Shown: positions 1 through 11,203, numbered from the stretch's first letter. The stretch is DNA of 64,000 bases from Diphasiastrum complanatum (GCA_029204225.1 CM055104.1:26436394-26500393), one strand, 5' to 3'. Numbers and translations are program-made. The notes: generated from the letters alone by a model not told the origin.

Positions 1-2010
1 GTGAGCTCAAATGGCATCACCTTAAACTCATAATGACCGTGACGATCCTAAAAGCTGTTTTCGAGACATCTTCCGATTTTATACGGACTTGATGATATCC
101 CGATCTGAGGTCTATTTTGCTGAAAAACTTAGCCCCGTCGAGTTGATCAAACAACTCGTCTGCCCGAGGCATAGGGTATTTATTCTTAATTGTGACTTTA
201 TTGAGGGCTCTGTAATCTACGCAAAGACGCATAGACCCCTCCTTCTTTTTCAGCAATAGGACTGGTGAGGCCCATGGTGAACTACTGGTCTGAATTTGGC
301 CTTTCCCAAGATAGTCTGTTAACTGCCTAGTTATTTCTTCATCCTCTGTTCGGCTGACCCGATACGGAGGTTTAGAAACAGGTGCTGTACCTGGTACTAG
401 GTTTATTACATGATCTACCTCTCTGCTAGGTGGTAAACCATGTGGCAAATCTTCAGGAAACACATCTTTAAATTTAGACAATAAAGTTTCTAATTTACTA
501 ATTTTCTGCTGAATAGAACTGGAAATAGAAACTTCAGGAATAAACTGAAAGTCACATAAGAATACCTGATGGTCTTCGTCTCCGATTAGCTGACAGAGCT
601 CTGAACTGCAGACCATAGGGCTGTTGGGAACATCATGCTCCCCATGCAACTGGATCTCTCGGCCTTTATACTGAAAGCTGAGGGTGTTCTCCTGATAGTT
701 TCTGTGGAGGGAAGGTCCTAAACTGTAGAGCCAATCTCTCCCGAGAACAATGTCTGTTCGATCCAGGTGCATTATCTGAAAGTTTATTTGATCTTGGTAC
801 CCCTGAATACCAAGATTTAACTTACTTACCATAGTTTCCCATATTTTTTTATCTTCACCCTTAGCTAATGAAACTATGTACCTATGCTGACTAGGTACTT
901 CTGGTAGTTTAAGCTTTTTAACCAGCGTGTGGTTGATGAAATTATGGGTTGCCCCATCATCAACCATGACTCTTACTGACTGGTTACCAACTTTCCCATG
1001 CATACGTACTAGGTCATGCGGCCCAAAGCTGAAGGGTCTCGCTAGCATTGCAGAGGTCAGCTGGCAACAGTGTTCATGATCTTCATGATACACTTTGATC
1101 TCGGAAGCTGCCGAGTCACTGGGGAAACATACAGTCTGAACAAGATGAACTTGTTTTTTATCTTTCTTATCTTTTTTAGTGAAAGGCCCCTTGGGACACT
1201 GTCTGACTGTGTGTCCCTTGCCCATACACACAAAGCACAAACGTTCTTGTTTGGCTTTCTCAAAATCATCTGGTTTTAAGGGCTGTATGAGTGAAGGGCG
1301 TTTCTGAGGAGCTTCACCTTTAAATTTATCTTCTTTCTTTCTTTTTAAAAATTTCTTTTTAAATTGAAAGTCTTTCTGAGGAAGCTGCTCAGAAAGTGGT
1401 TGCTGTCTCGCTCTCTTCCTACCCACTGAATCATCATAGATTTGAGCATATCTGAGAGCTTGCTCAAGGGTAGTAGGCGAGTTTCTCTGGACCTCTACTT
1501 TATATTCACCTTTGAGGCCACGGACAAATCCCCTGATTTTCTGATAGTCATCCATATTTTTAATCTTTAGAATTGCCTCTCGATACTGCGAGATATATTG
1601 GATGAGGGACTTGTCCATTACTGTTCTTTCCCAGGCTTCCCAGGCTCTATCAAGTTCATTCTCTGGTAGAAATTCTCTTAGGAAAGCTTCTTCAAAAGCT
1701 TTCCATGACCGGGGAGTCTGCCCAGTCTCCTGGAGATTTAACCACCACTTATAGGCCATAGGCCCTAAAGAAAGACTGGCCTCAATTGCTTGCAAATGGT
1801 CAGGGGTCTGTTTAAGAGCATGAATAGTCTTCCATTTGCTGAGGAAGGTTTGTAGAATATCTGCATTTCTATCCTTCTCTTCCCCATTAAAAGTAGGAGG
1901 CTTTAAATCTTTAAAAACACTGGGGTGAGACCGTAAAGTCTCACCCGAAACTGATGGAAGTGGAGAAGGGGATAACTGAGAAGTGGAGGGAAGGCTTCCT
2001 CAAAATCAAG
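1..2010 (-). mobile_element. Chromovirus (Ty3/gypsy) copy 1, partial, gag to RT
   Basis: This is a minus-strand piece of the family seen intact at 17957-24299. It runs from the N-terminal part of gag (near 2000) into reverse transcriptase and leaves the window at position 1, so its 3' half is not visible. It carries the same 11-bp deletion in early gag as copy 4 (near 1995-2003). Its zinc knuckle is intact, unlike copies 2 and 4. Near position 45 one base is missing from a stretch conserved in the other copies, which ends the RT frame. At 2010 it is joined abruptly to the RT region of copy 2, so it has no 5' LTR of its own. Confidence 0.9.
17..1795 (-). pseudogene. gag-protease-RT fragment of chromovirus copy 1
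   Basis: This is an open frame of about 592 codons. In order it holds a retrotransposon gag capsid domain ([18 protein letters not shown] onward), a CX2CX4HX4C zinc knuckle ([14 protein letters not shown]), a retropepsin-like protease with the VDDGAT active-site loop, the linker DIVLGRDWL, and the start of reverse transcriptase up to motif A ([13 protein letters not shown]). Motif A keeps its catalytic Asp. Capsid and nucleocapsid package the RNA, protease cleaves the polyprotein and RT copies it. The apparent start is internal to gag, because the real gag start lies beyond the 11-bp deletion and the junction. The frame ends at a one-base deletion near 45. It is a broken gene; the family assignment is secure. 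Confidence 0.9.
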
Positions 2011-4211
2011 CCCGATCTGATTTTATACGGACTTGATGATATCCCGATCTGAGGTCTATTTTGCTGAAAAACTTAGCCCCGTCGAGTTGATCAAACAACT
2101 CGTCTGCCCGAGGCATAGGGTATTTATTCTTAATTGTGACTTTATTGAGGGCTCTGTAATCTACGCAAAGACGCATAGACCCCTCCTTCTTTTTCACCAA
2201 TAGGACTGGTGAGGCCCATGGTGAACTACTGGTCTGAATTTGGCCTTTCCCAAGATAGTCTGTTAACTGCCTAGTTATTTCTTCATCCTCTGTTCGGCTG
2301 ACCCGATACGGAGGTTTAGAAAGAGGTGCTGTACCTGGTACTAGGTTTATTACATGATCTACCTCTCTGCTAGGTGGTAAACCATGTGGCAAATCTTCAG
2401 GAAACACATCTTTAAATTTAGACAATAAAGTTTCTAATTTACTAATTTTCTGCTGAATAGAACTGGAAATAGAAACTTCAGGAATAAACTGAAAGTCACA
2501 TAAGAATACCTGATGGTTTCGTCTCCAATTAGCTGACAGAGCTCTGAACTGCAGACCATAGGGCTGTTGGGAACATCATGCTCCCCATGCAACTGGATCT
2601 CTCGGCCTTTATGCTGAAAGCTGAGGGTGTTCTCCTGATTGTTTCTATGGAGGGAAGGTCCTAAACTGTAGAGCCAATCTCTCCCGAGAACAATGTCTGT
2701 TCGATCCAGGTGCATTATCTGAAAGTTTATTTCATCTTGGTACCCCTGAATACCAAGATTTAACTTACTTACCATAGTTTCCCATATTTTTTTATCTTCA
2801 CCCTTAGCTAATGAAACTATGTACCTATGCTGACTAGGTACTTTTGGTAGTTTAAGCTTTTTTATCAGGGTGTAGTTGATGAAATTATGGGTTGCCCCAT
2901 CATCAACCATAACTCTTACTGACTGGTTACCAACTTTCCCATGCATACGTACTAGGTCATGCGGCCCAAAGATGAAGGGTCTCGCTAGCATTGCAGAGGT
3001 CAGCTGGCAACAGTGTTCATGATCTTCATGATACACTTTGATCTCGGAAGCTGCCGAGTCACTGGGGAAACATACAGTCTGAACAAGATGAACTTGTTTT
3101 TTATCTTTCTTATCTTTTTTTGTGAAAGGCCCCTTGGGACACTGTCTGACTGTGTGTCCCTTGCCCATACACACAAAGCACAACGTTCTTGTTTGGCTTT
3201 CTCAAAATCATTTGGTTTTAAGGGCTGTATGAGTGAAGGGCGTTTCTGAGGAGCTTCACTTTTAAATTCATCTTCTTTCTTTCTTTTTAAGAATTTCTTT
3301 TTAAATTGAAAGTCTTTCTGAGGAGGCTGCTCAGAAAGTGGTTGCTGTCTCGCCCTCTTCCTACCCACTGAATCATCATAGATTTGAGCATATCTGAGAG
3401 CTTGCTCAAGGGTAGTAGGCGAGTTTCTCTGGACCTCTACTTTATATTCATCTTTGAGGCCACGGACAAATCCCCTGATTTTCTGATAGTCATCCATATT
3501 TTTAATCTTTAAAATTGCTTCTCGATACTGCGAGATATATTGGATGAGGGACTTGTCCATTACTGTTCTTTCCCAGGCTTCCCAGGCTCTATCAAGTTCA
3601 TTCTCTGGTAGAAATTCTCTTAGGAAAGCTTCTTCAAAAGCTTTCCATGACCGGGGAGTCTGCCCAGTCTCCTGGAGATTTAACCACCACTTATAGGCCA
3701 TAGGCCCTAAAGAAAGACTGGCCTCAATTGCTTGCAAATGGTCAGGGGTCTGTTTAAGAGCATGAATATTCTTCCATTTGCTGAGGAAGGTTTGTAGAAT
3801 ATCTGCATTTCTATCCTTCTCTTCCCCATTAAAAGTAGGAGGCTTTAAATCTTTAAAAACACTGGGGTGAGACCGTAAAGTCTCACCCGAAACTGATGGA
3901 AGTGGAGAAGGGGATAACTGAGAAGTGGAGGGAAGGCTTCCTTTCGCGGAACTCAAAATCAAGTTTTTGAGTTCAGCGAACGAGTCGTCCACACTGGACT
4001 TGAAATTGGCTAATGCCAGCTTCAGTTCATCCACCTCTGTTACCAATTGGAGGAACTGCTCCTTGGTAACCAGTTCGTCGAGTTCTTCGGCGAACTGTTC
4101 CTGTTCTTCTACTTCCATAGGTTCCTTCCCTTTTCTGTAAGCCAAGGCTTCTGTTTCAAGTTCGTCGAAGCCTCTCTCCTGGGGTTGATCAGGTCCCTGA
4201 GGAGTGGTCAT
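2006..4211 (-). pseudogene. gag-protease-RT of copy 2, frameshifted
   Basis: The gag start codon at 4211 begins MTTPQGPDQPQERGF, the same start as in all complete copies. The first frame (4211 to 3000) covers an acidic N-terminus, a predicted helical segment and the capsid domain. It runs out of frame inside the zinc knuckle because one T is missing near 3185. A second frame (3183 to 2434) continues with the knuckle and the protease (VDDGAT). A second lost base near 2518 breaks the frame again, and the third frame (2425 to 2006) carries the start of RT to motif A. Both frameshifts recur at the same positions in copy 4 and in the composite element, so they were inherited rather than acquired here. 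Confidence 0.9.
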
Positions 4212-4999
4212 CTTCGAAACTGAAAGAGAGCTACCTTAACTTCTGAAGGAAAAAAATCTAAAAGACTAATTTACAACTGTACAAGGGAAAGGAAAGATGA
4301 CTTAGTTGTTTCTGAGGACTGTACTTCCAAAGAAAGAATGAAGAGGAACCCTTTCAGCTCTTTTCCCCAAGATTTCAGACCTGCTGTTCCGAAAAATGCC
4401 AGTTTGAGGCTTCAAAACGGTACTAAATTTCCCGGTTTTTTGAGGATAGTAGCTCGCTGGTCTGATTGCAATCCAACTTGTCCACAAAAAGGCAAATCTG
4501 AAGTCCAAAAACCCTTCTGAGTTCTGAAATTTCAGAAGTCTCCTACTCGCTGATCTGGTAGGAATCCTCTTGCTCCAAATCTCTGACGTTGGGGCCCAAA
4601 AACTTGTTGAAAAACCAGATTTTCAAAAGCACTGGCAGCGCTGGCCCTGCTCCTCTTTTTTGGCTTCCAACTCGCTGAGAACCAGTAACTTTTTCCCTGG
4701 AAATCGGATGTAGGTCTCTGACTGTACAACGATGGAGGTGCTGGCTTCTTCCTACTCTAATTTCACTGGGAAAACTATAGAGAATCCTCTGAACTCAGTG
4801 AGAAACAGCTGTTTTTTCAGCGAGTTACCTACACTTGGAATCTAACTCCTTGCTACTGTGATTTCTCAGTGGAAATCAGAAGTTTGAAGGCTGCTCCTAC
4901 AGCGATCCTCCTCCTCTATTCCTCTCTGAGAATCTGAGAAACACTTCCTATCTTCTGATAGCTTTCTCTACTGCTGTCCTGAACTCCCTAGGATGGAGA
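4212..4999 (-). other. Untranslated leader of copy 2 (leader type A)
   Basis: This stretch lies between the primer binding site and gag. No conserved coding frame is seen. It contains the palindromic hexamer AGCGCT at 4637-4642 within a CCAGCGCTG-type context. The same hexamer occurs in the leaders of every copy. The leader matches the one at 42697-43483 closely. Confidence 0.75.
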
Positions 5000-5013
5000 T
5001 GGCTCTGATACCA
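5000..5013 (-). promoter_or_regulatory. Primer binding site of copy 2
   Basis: On the minus strand the sequence reads TGGTATCAGAGCCA, one base inside the LTR end. This is the usual plant LTR-retrotransposon site complementary to the 3' end of initiator tRNA-Met. Confidence 0.9.
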
Positions 5014-5014
5014 G

Positions 5015-5354
5015 TGTAATAGATCCTAACACCACAGTAGGGCAAACACTAACTGATCCACCCAACCTTGCCTACTCCCTCATATAGAGTAAGCCCCTCC
5101 TAGCCCAGTGTGAGGACTGGTAGCATGCAACTGCCAAGTGTCGGCCACGTGGCACTGACGTGGCCGACTGCACGTCGGGACCCAACTGGGAGCCCTATCC
5201 TGCTGACAGGGTCCCTAGGCTGTGTTAGGCCCGCCATGGCTATGGACCGTGCTGGGGCACACTACTCACACTGTCTTGCCCTGTTGGTCATGTACGCTGG
5301 ACACGACCCTGACTGTGGTATCTGACCTATCTGTGTTCTCTAGGGCTCGTAACA
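5015..5354 (-). repeat. 5' LTR of copy 2 with an 18-bp deletion
   Basis: This is the reverse complement of the family LTR (TGTTACGAGC...CTATTACA). It is 340 bp instead of about 358 because 18 bp near the outer end are missing; the last nine bases of the terminus (rc of TGTTACGAG) are kept. It is identical by eye to the facing LTR of copy 3, which makes the left arm of the 4945-5759 palindrome. Confidence 0.9.
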
Positions 5355-5689
5355 CAAACCCTAGAGAACACAGATAGGTCAGATACCACAGTCAGGGTCG
5401 TGTCCAGCGTACATGACCAACAGGGCAAGACAGTGTGAGTAGTGTGCCCCAGCACGGTCCATAGCCATGGCGGGCCTAACACAGCCTAGGGACCCTGTCA
5501 GCAGGATAGGGCTCCCAGTTGGGTCCCGACGTGCAGTCGGCCACGTCAGTGCCACGTGGCCGACACTTGGCAGTTGCATGCTACCAGTCCTCACACTGGG
5601 CTAGGAGGGGCTTACTCTATATGAGGGAGTAGGCAAGGTTGGGTGGATCAGTTAGTGTTTGCCCTACTGTGGTGTTAGGATCTATTACA
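5355..5689 (+). repeat. 5' LTR of copy 3, outer end truncated
   Basis: This is a 335-bp LTR ending ATCTATTACA and followed by the primer binding site. It shares the diagnostic GGGCTCCCAG with the copy 3 3' LTR and with the LTR of copy 2, and with no other LTR in the window. That points to a common origin of these three. Confidence 0.9.
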
Positions 5690-5690
5690 C

Positions 5691-5704
5691 TGGTATCAGA
5701 GCCA
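5691..5704 (+). promoter_or_regulatory. Primer binding site of copy 3
   Basis: TGGTATCAGAGCCA lies one base after the LTR. It is complementary to the initiator tRNA-Met 3' end and primes minus-strand DNA synthesis. Confidence 0.9.
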
Positions 5705-6583
5705 TCTCCATCCTAGGGAGTTCAGGACAGCAGTAGAGAAAGCTATCAGAAGATAGGAAAGATTCCTCAGTTTCTCATAATAGATTAGAGGAGGAGAATC
5801 GTTGTAGGAACAGCCTTCAAACCCTTGAAATTCACTGAGAATTTACAGTTGTAGGAAGTAGAATTCCTTCTGTAGGCAAATCGTTGGAAAGGTAGCAATC
5901 TATATCAGATTTCAGATATCTGATAGGAGATTTTAGAAAGGAATTAGAGCAGAAACCAGCGAGCAGGTCCATCGCAGTGGGATCAGAAATCTACCTCTGA
6001 AATTTCAGAGAAATCCAAGGAAATTTGAAGGGTTTCCAAGCAAATTTTCTTAGTAGGGTCAGCGCTGGACAGGGAGGAGAAAAGGTGAAAATTTATCCCT
6101 GTTTGTTGAGAATTCTCAGGAGTTTGAGCTTCAAACTTACTTGCTACAGACCAGCGACCTACAGGCTTGGGTCAAATTGGAGATTTGAAGTGATTTAGAG
6201 CTGTAAATTGGACAAATCGGGCCGGATAGGTTGCTGTCCAACCAGAGAGGGCAGGGACTTCAAAAATTCCGGATTTCCTTTTGTAAATTTCCGGTTTTTA
6301 CTCGGTTTGATGGAGCCCCACACCTGAAATCAGATCAGTTAGCTACTCAACTCAAGAACCGGGAAATTTGTCACCGTTTTGAAGCTTCAAACTGGCATTT
6401 TTCGGGACAGCAGGTCTGAAATCTTGGGTAAAAGAGCTGAGAGGGTTCCTCTTCATTCTCTCTTTGGAAGTACAGTCCTCAGAAACAGCCAAGTCATCTT
6501 TCCTTTCCCTTGTACAGTTGTAAATTAGTCTTTTAGATTTTTTTTCCTTCAGAAGTTAAGGTAGCTCTCTTTCAGTTCCGAAG
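5705..6583 (+). other. Untranslated leader of copy 3 (leader type B)
   Basis: This is an 880-base leader with no conserved frame. It differs from the type A and type C leaders over most of its length but shares short islands with them. These include the AGCGCT palindrome (6061-6066), an ACCAGCGACCTAC-like motif near 6150, and the last 150 bases before gag. Confidence 0.75.
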
Positions 6584-8557
6584 ATGACCACTCCTCAGGG
6601 ACCTGATCAACCCCCGGAGAGAGGCTTCGACGAACTTGAAACAGAAGCCTTGGCTTACAGAAAAGGGAAGGAACCCATGGAAGTAGAAGAACAGGAACAG
6701 TTCGCCGAAGAACTCGACAAACTGGTTACCAAGGAGCAGTTCCTCCAATTGGTAACAGAAGTGGATGAACTGAAGTTGGCATTAGCCAATTTCAAGTCCA
6801 GTGTGGACGACTCGTTCGCTGAACTCAAAAACTTGATTTTGAGTTCCGCGAAAGGAAGCCTTCCCTCCACTTCTCAGTTATCCCCTTCTCCACTTCCATC
6901 AGTTTCGGGTGAGACTTTACGGTCTCACCCCAGTGTTTTTAAAGATTTAAAGCCTCCTACTTTTAATGGGGAAGAGAAGGATAGAAATGCAGATATTCTA
7001 CAAACCTTCCTCAGCAAATGGAAGAACATTCATGCTCTTAAACAGACCCCTGACCATTTGCAAGCCATTGAGGCCAGTCTTTCCTTAGGGCCTATGGCCT
7101 ATAAGTGGTGGTTAAATCTCCAGGAGACTGGGCAGACTCCCCGGTCATGGAAAGCTTTTGAAGAAGCTTTCCTAAGAGAATTTCTACCAGAGAATGAACT
7201 TGATAGAGCCTGGGAAGCCTGGGAAAGAACAGTAATGGACAAGTCCCTCATCCAATATATCTCGCAGTATCGAGAAGCAATTTTAAAGATTAAAAATATG
7301 GATGACTATCAGAATATCAAGGGATTTGTCCGTGGCCCCAAAGATGAATATAAAGTAGAGGTCCAGAGAAACTCGCCTACTACCCTTGAGCAAGCTCTCA
7401 GATATGCTCAAATCTATGATGATTCAGTGGGTAGGAAGAGGGCGAGACAACAGCCACTTTCTGAGCAGCCTTCTCAGAAAGACTTTCAATTTAAAAAGAA
7501 ATTTTTAAAAAGAAAGAAAGAAGATAAATTTAAAGGTGAAGCTCCTCAGAAACGGCCTTCACTCATACAGCCCTTAAAACCAGATGATTTTGAGAAAGCC
7601 AAACAAGAACGTTTGTGCTTTGTGTGTATGGGCAAGGGACACACAGTCAGACAGTGTCCCAAGGGGCCTTTCACTAAAAAAGATAAGAAAGATAAAAAAC
7701 AAGTTCATCTTGTTCAGACTGTATGTTTCCCCAGTGACTTGGCAGCTTCCGAGATCAAAGTGTATCATGAAGATCATGAACACTGTTGCCAGCTGACCTC
7801 TGCAATGCTAGCGAGACCCTTCAGCTTTGGGCCGCATGACCTAGTACGTATGCATGGGAAAGTTGGTAACCAGTCAGTAAGAGTCATGGTTGATGATGGG
7901 GCAACCCATAATTTCATCAACTACACCCTGGTTAAAAAGCTTAAACTACCAGAAGTACCTAGTCAGCATAGGTACATAGTTTCAGTAGCTAAGGGTGAAG
8001 ATAAAAAAATATGGGAAACTATGGTAAGTAAGTTAAATCTTGGTATTCAGGGGTACCAAGATGAAATAAACTTTCAGATAATGCACCTGGATCGAACAGA
8101 CATTGTTCTCGTGAGAGATTGGCTCTACAGTTTAGGACCTTCCCTCCACAGAAACTATCAGGAGAACACCCTCAGCTTTCAGCATAAAGGCCGAGAGATC
8201 CAGTTGCATGGGGAGCATGATGTTCCCAACAGCCCTATGGTCTGCAGTTCAAAGCTCTGTCAACTAATCGGAGACGAAGACCATCAGGTATTCTTATGTG
8301 ACTTTCAGTTTATTCCTGAAGTTTCTATTTCCAATTCTATTCAGCAGAAAATCAGTAAATTAGAAACTTTATTATCTAAATTTAAAGATGTTTTTCCTGA
8401 AGATTTGCCACATGGTTTACCACCTAGCAGAGAGGTAGATCATGTAATAAACCTAGTACCAGGTACAGCACCTATTTCTAAATCTCCGTATCGGGTCAGC
8501 CGAACAGAGGATGAAGAAATAACTAGGCAGTTAACAGACTATCTTGGGAAAGGCTAA
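6584..8557 (+). pseudogene. gag-protease and RT start, copy 3
   Basis: This frame of 657 codons starts at ATG 6584. It has an acidic, probably helical N-terminus, a gag capsid domain around residues 165-285, a lysine-rich basic stretch, and a CX2CX4HX4C zinc knuckle at residues 345-358. The protease loop VDDGAT lies near residue 437, and the RT start ([15 protein letters not shown]) closes the frame. In the conserved linker DIVLGRDWL the glycine is valine. The frame ends at a TAA at 8555-8557 where the other copies read a coding triplet (GKG followed by Q). The reading frame continues afterwards in the same phase, so the ancestral product was one gag-pol polyprotein with no frameshift between gag and pol. 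Confidence 0.92.
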
Positions 8558-11203
8558 ATTAAGACCAGTAATTCACCATGGGCCTCACCAGTCCTATTGG
8601 TGAAAAGGATAGAGGGGTCTATGCGTCTTTGCGTAAATTACAGAGCCCTCAATAAACTCACAACTAAGAATAAATACCCTATGCCTCGGGCAGACGAGTT
8701 GTTTGATCAACTCGACGGGGCTATGTTTTTCAGTAAAATACACCTCAGATCGGGATATCATCAAGTCCGTATAAAATCGGAAGATGTCTCGAAAACAGCT
8801 TTTAGGACTCGTCACGGTCATTATGAGTTTAAGGTGATGCCATTTGGGCTCACAAATGCTCCAGCTACCTTTATGACCTTGATGAACAGTGTCCTCAGAC
8901 CATACTTGGGTAAGTTTGTAGTCGTATTTTTAGACGACATCCTCGTTTACAGCAAAACGAGGAAGGAGCATCTAAACCACCTCAGAAAGGTGTTTCGACT
9001 GCTTAGAAAGCATAAGCTCTATGCTAAACAATCCAAGTGTGAATTCTTCGTTGAAGAAGTAGCATATTTGGGTCAGATTATCTCTTCAGATGGGATTAAG
9101 ATGGACCCAAATAAGGTTAAAACCATACTCAGTTGGCTGAGACCTCAGAATATTTTGGAACTTCCAATCTTTCTTGGTCTGGCGGGATATTATAGACGAT
9201 ATGTCAAGGAATATGCTCAGATAGCAGTCCCTATGACAAATCTCCTTAAGGGAAAGGGAAAGGAGTTCATTTGGGAGTCCGCACAGCAGGAGAGCTTTGA
9301 TGCTCTCAAAACAGCCTTACCTACAGCACCAGTTTTAAAAGTCGTCGACCCCAATCAGCCATTTGTGGTCGAAACAGATGCTAGCGACTTTGCAGTAGGT
9401 GCTGTGCTAACTCAGGGTGGACAACCAGTTGTGTTCGAGAGTAAAAAACTCGAGCCAGCTCAGACTAGGTACAGTGCTTATGAAAAGGAACTCTTTTCTA
9501 TAGTCCATGCCCTTAAGACTTGGAGGCATTATTTGTTTGGTGCCAACTTTGAGGTCCTGACAGACCATGAGAGTCTCAGATACCTTTGCAATCAACCTGA
9601 GCTTAGAGGTCGAAAAGCTTGTTGGGCAGAGTTCATGCAAGAGTTTGACATGTCTATCAGATATAGACGTGGAAAATTCAATACAGTAGCAGATGCCCTT
9701 AGCAGAATGCCTATGATAAACGAACTGAGTTTTACTCAGATTCGTAATAAGTTACTCGAGTCCTTGAGAGGGAAATGCCAGCATGATGCATTCTTCTCTA
9801 TTATCTGGAACTCAGTCCAGAGCAGACAGTTACAGACTCCAGAACCAGTTCCCGGGGCTGGTGCCAGTTCATCCAAGAATACGGCAGCTTCCGTTGAGGA
9901 TGAAGATGAGTCCGAGTATACGTCGTCAGATGACGTTGAGGATTCTGAGCCTGTATTACCCAAGCAAACCCCAGTGGTTGAGGGTCAGTTGACTCAAGGA
10001 TTCAAATGGAAACAGTATTCCATTCAGGATGAGTACTTGCTCTATAGAGATAGAGTATGTGTCCCCAATTCAGAGGATTATAGGCAGCAGGTCCTATATG
10101 AATGTCATGACAATCCTAGCGCGGGACATCCAGGCATACAGAAGACCTATGAGCTTCTTCATAGGCAATTGTTCTGGCCCAGTATGAAAAAGGACGTCCA
10201 CCAGTATGTAACCAGTTGCCAGAAATGTCAAGTAAATAAAGCAGAGCGTTTAAAGGCAGGAGGGTTGTTGCATCCCTTAGAAATACCAGCTGGTAAATGG
10301 GAGAGTATCTCCATGGATTTTATAGTAGGCCTGCCTAAAACCCAAAAGGGTAATGACGCTATATGGGTCACAATTGACCGTCTGACCAAAATGGCTCATT
10401 TTATTCCGACCAAAACAACCGTTAGAGCTCCAGAGTTAGCAAGGTTGTTTGTAGACGGGCTATTTAAATTGTACGGTCTACCTTCCGGCATAGTCAGCGA
10501 CCGGGACAGTAAGTTTACTGGAAATTTTTGGAGGGCAGTATTCCATCATCTCCATACTAAACTTAATATGAGTACCACCGACCATCCACAGACGGACGGT
10601 CAAACAGAAAGGGTAAATCAAGTGCTGGAGGATATGCTTCGTGCATACATCAGCAAGAAGCAGACTAATTGGGAGGAGTATCTCTCGATATTAGAGTTTG
10701 CTTACAACAGTCCCAAACATTCAGCTACGGGATACAGCCCATTTATGCTGATGTACGGTTTTCAGCCACGCTCACCCACAGCTATAGGGTTTAAACAAGA
10801 AAAAGTTGAAGCAGCCAGAAACTTTTTAGAAGACCTAAACCAGATGATAGAACATGCTAAGCGTAGCATTAGACAGTCCCAGGATCGAGCCAAGCATTAT
10901 GCAGATCCACACAGACGGGATGTGCAGTTCTCCACTGGTGAGAAAGTCTACTTGAGAGTCCCAGTTGACTCTAAAACCCTCAAATCAGGAGTGTGTGCTA
11001 AGTTGTCTCCAAGGTATTGTGGTCCCTTTACCATCAGTAGGAGACTAGGCGAGGTCACCTATGAACTAGAACTCCCACACAGCAGTAAGGTTTTTTCCAA
11101 TCTTTCATGTAAGTCAGTTACGAAAAGCCTTAACCAGATCAGACAATCTGGTAGGGGACAGTGTTCTAGTTCTCCCATTGGATCCTCAACAACCTCCACA
11201 TGA
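8558..11203 (+). pseudogene. RT-RNase H-integrase of copy 3
   Basis: This continues gag-pol after the stop. Reverse transcriptase motif C ([13 protein letters not shown]) is intact, but motif A reads [13 protein letters not shown], with His where every other copy has the catalytic Asp. RNase H ([34 protein letters not shown]) looks intact. It is followed by an acidic Ser-rich spacer ([20 protein letters not shown]). Integrase has the HHCC zinc finger ([19 protein letters not shown]) and D, D, E residues ([31 protein letters not shown]). An extra T at about 11091-11096 shifts the frame, so it ends at 11203 and the chromodomain falls out of frame. Confidence 0.93.

Larger units (their letters stand above)
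2011..5354 (-). mobile_element. Chromovirus copy 2, partial, with 5' LTR
   Basis: This is a minus-strand element with 5' LTR (5015-5354), primer binding site (5000-5013), untranslated leader (4212-4999), gag, protease and the beginning of RT. It stops at 2011, just after the RT sequence GYHQVRIKS, and is fused to gag of copy 1. RNase H, integrase, chromodomain and 3' LTR are therefore missing. The leader is of the same type as the composite element at 42325, and unlike those of copies 3 and 4. The first 70 leader bases belong to the perfect palindrome with copy 3. Confidence 0.9.
4945..5759. repeat. Perfect 401-bp inverted repeat with 13-bp spacer
   Basis: The left arm 4945-5345 and the right arm 5359-5759 are exact reverse complements when read base by base. 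The spacer 5346-5358 holds the last bases of the left LTR terminus. Each arm contains nearly a whole LTR, the primer binding site and about 60 bases of leader. Beyond the arms the two leaders are unrelated in detail (type A on the left, type B on the right). Confidence 0.9.

Noticed and set aside
5110-5594. A 71-codon frame (MRTGSMQLPSVGHVALTWPT) repeated antisense in most LTRs
   Set aside because: It recurs only because LTR copies are recent. It has no start context or independent conservation and is broken in some LTRs by small indels.
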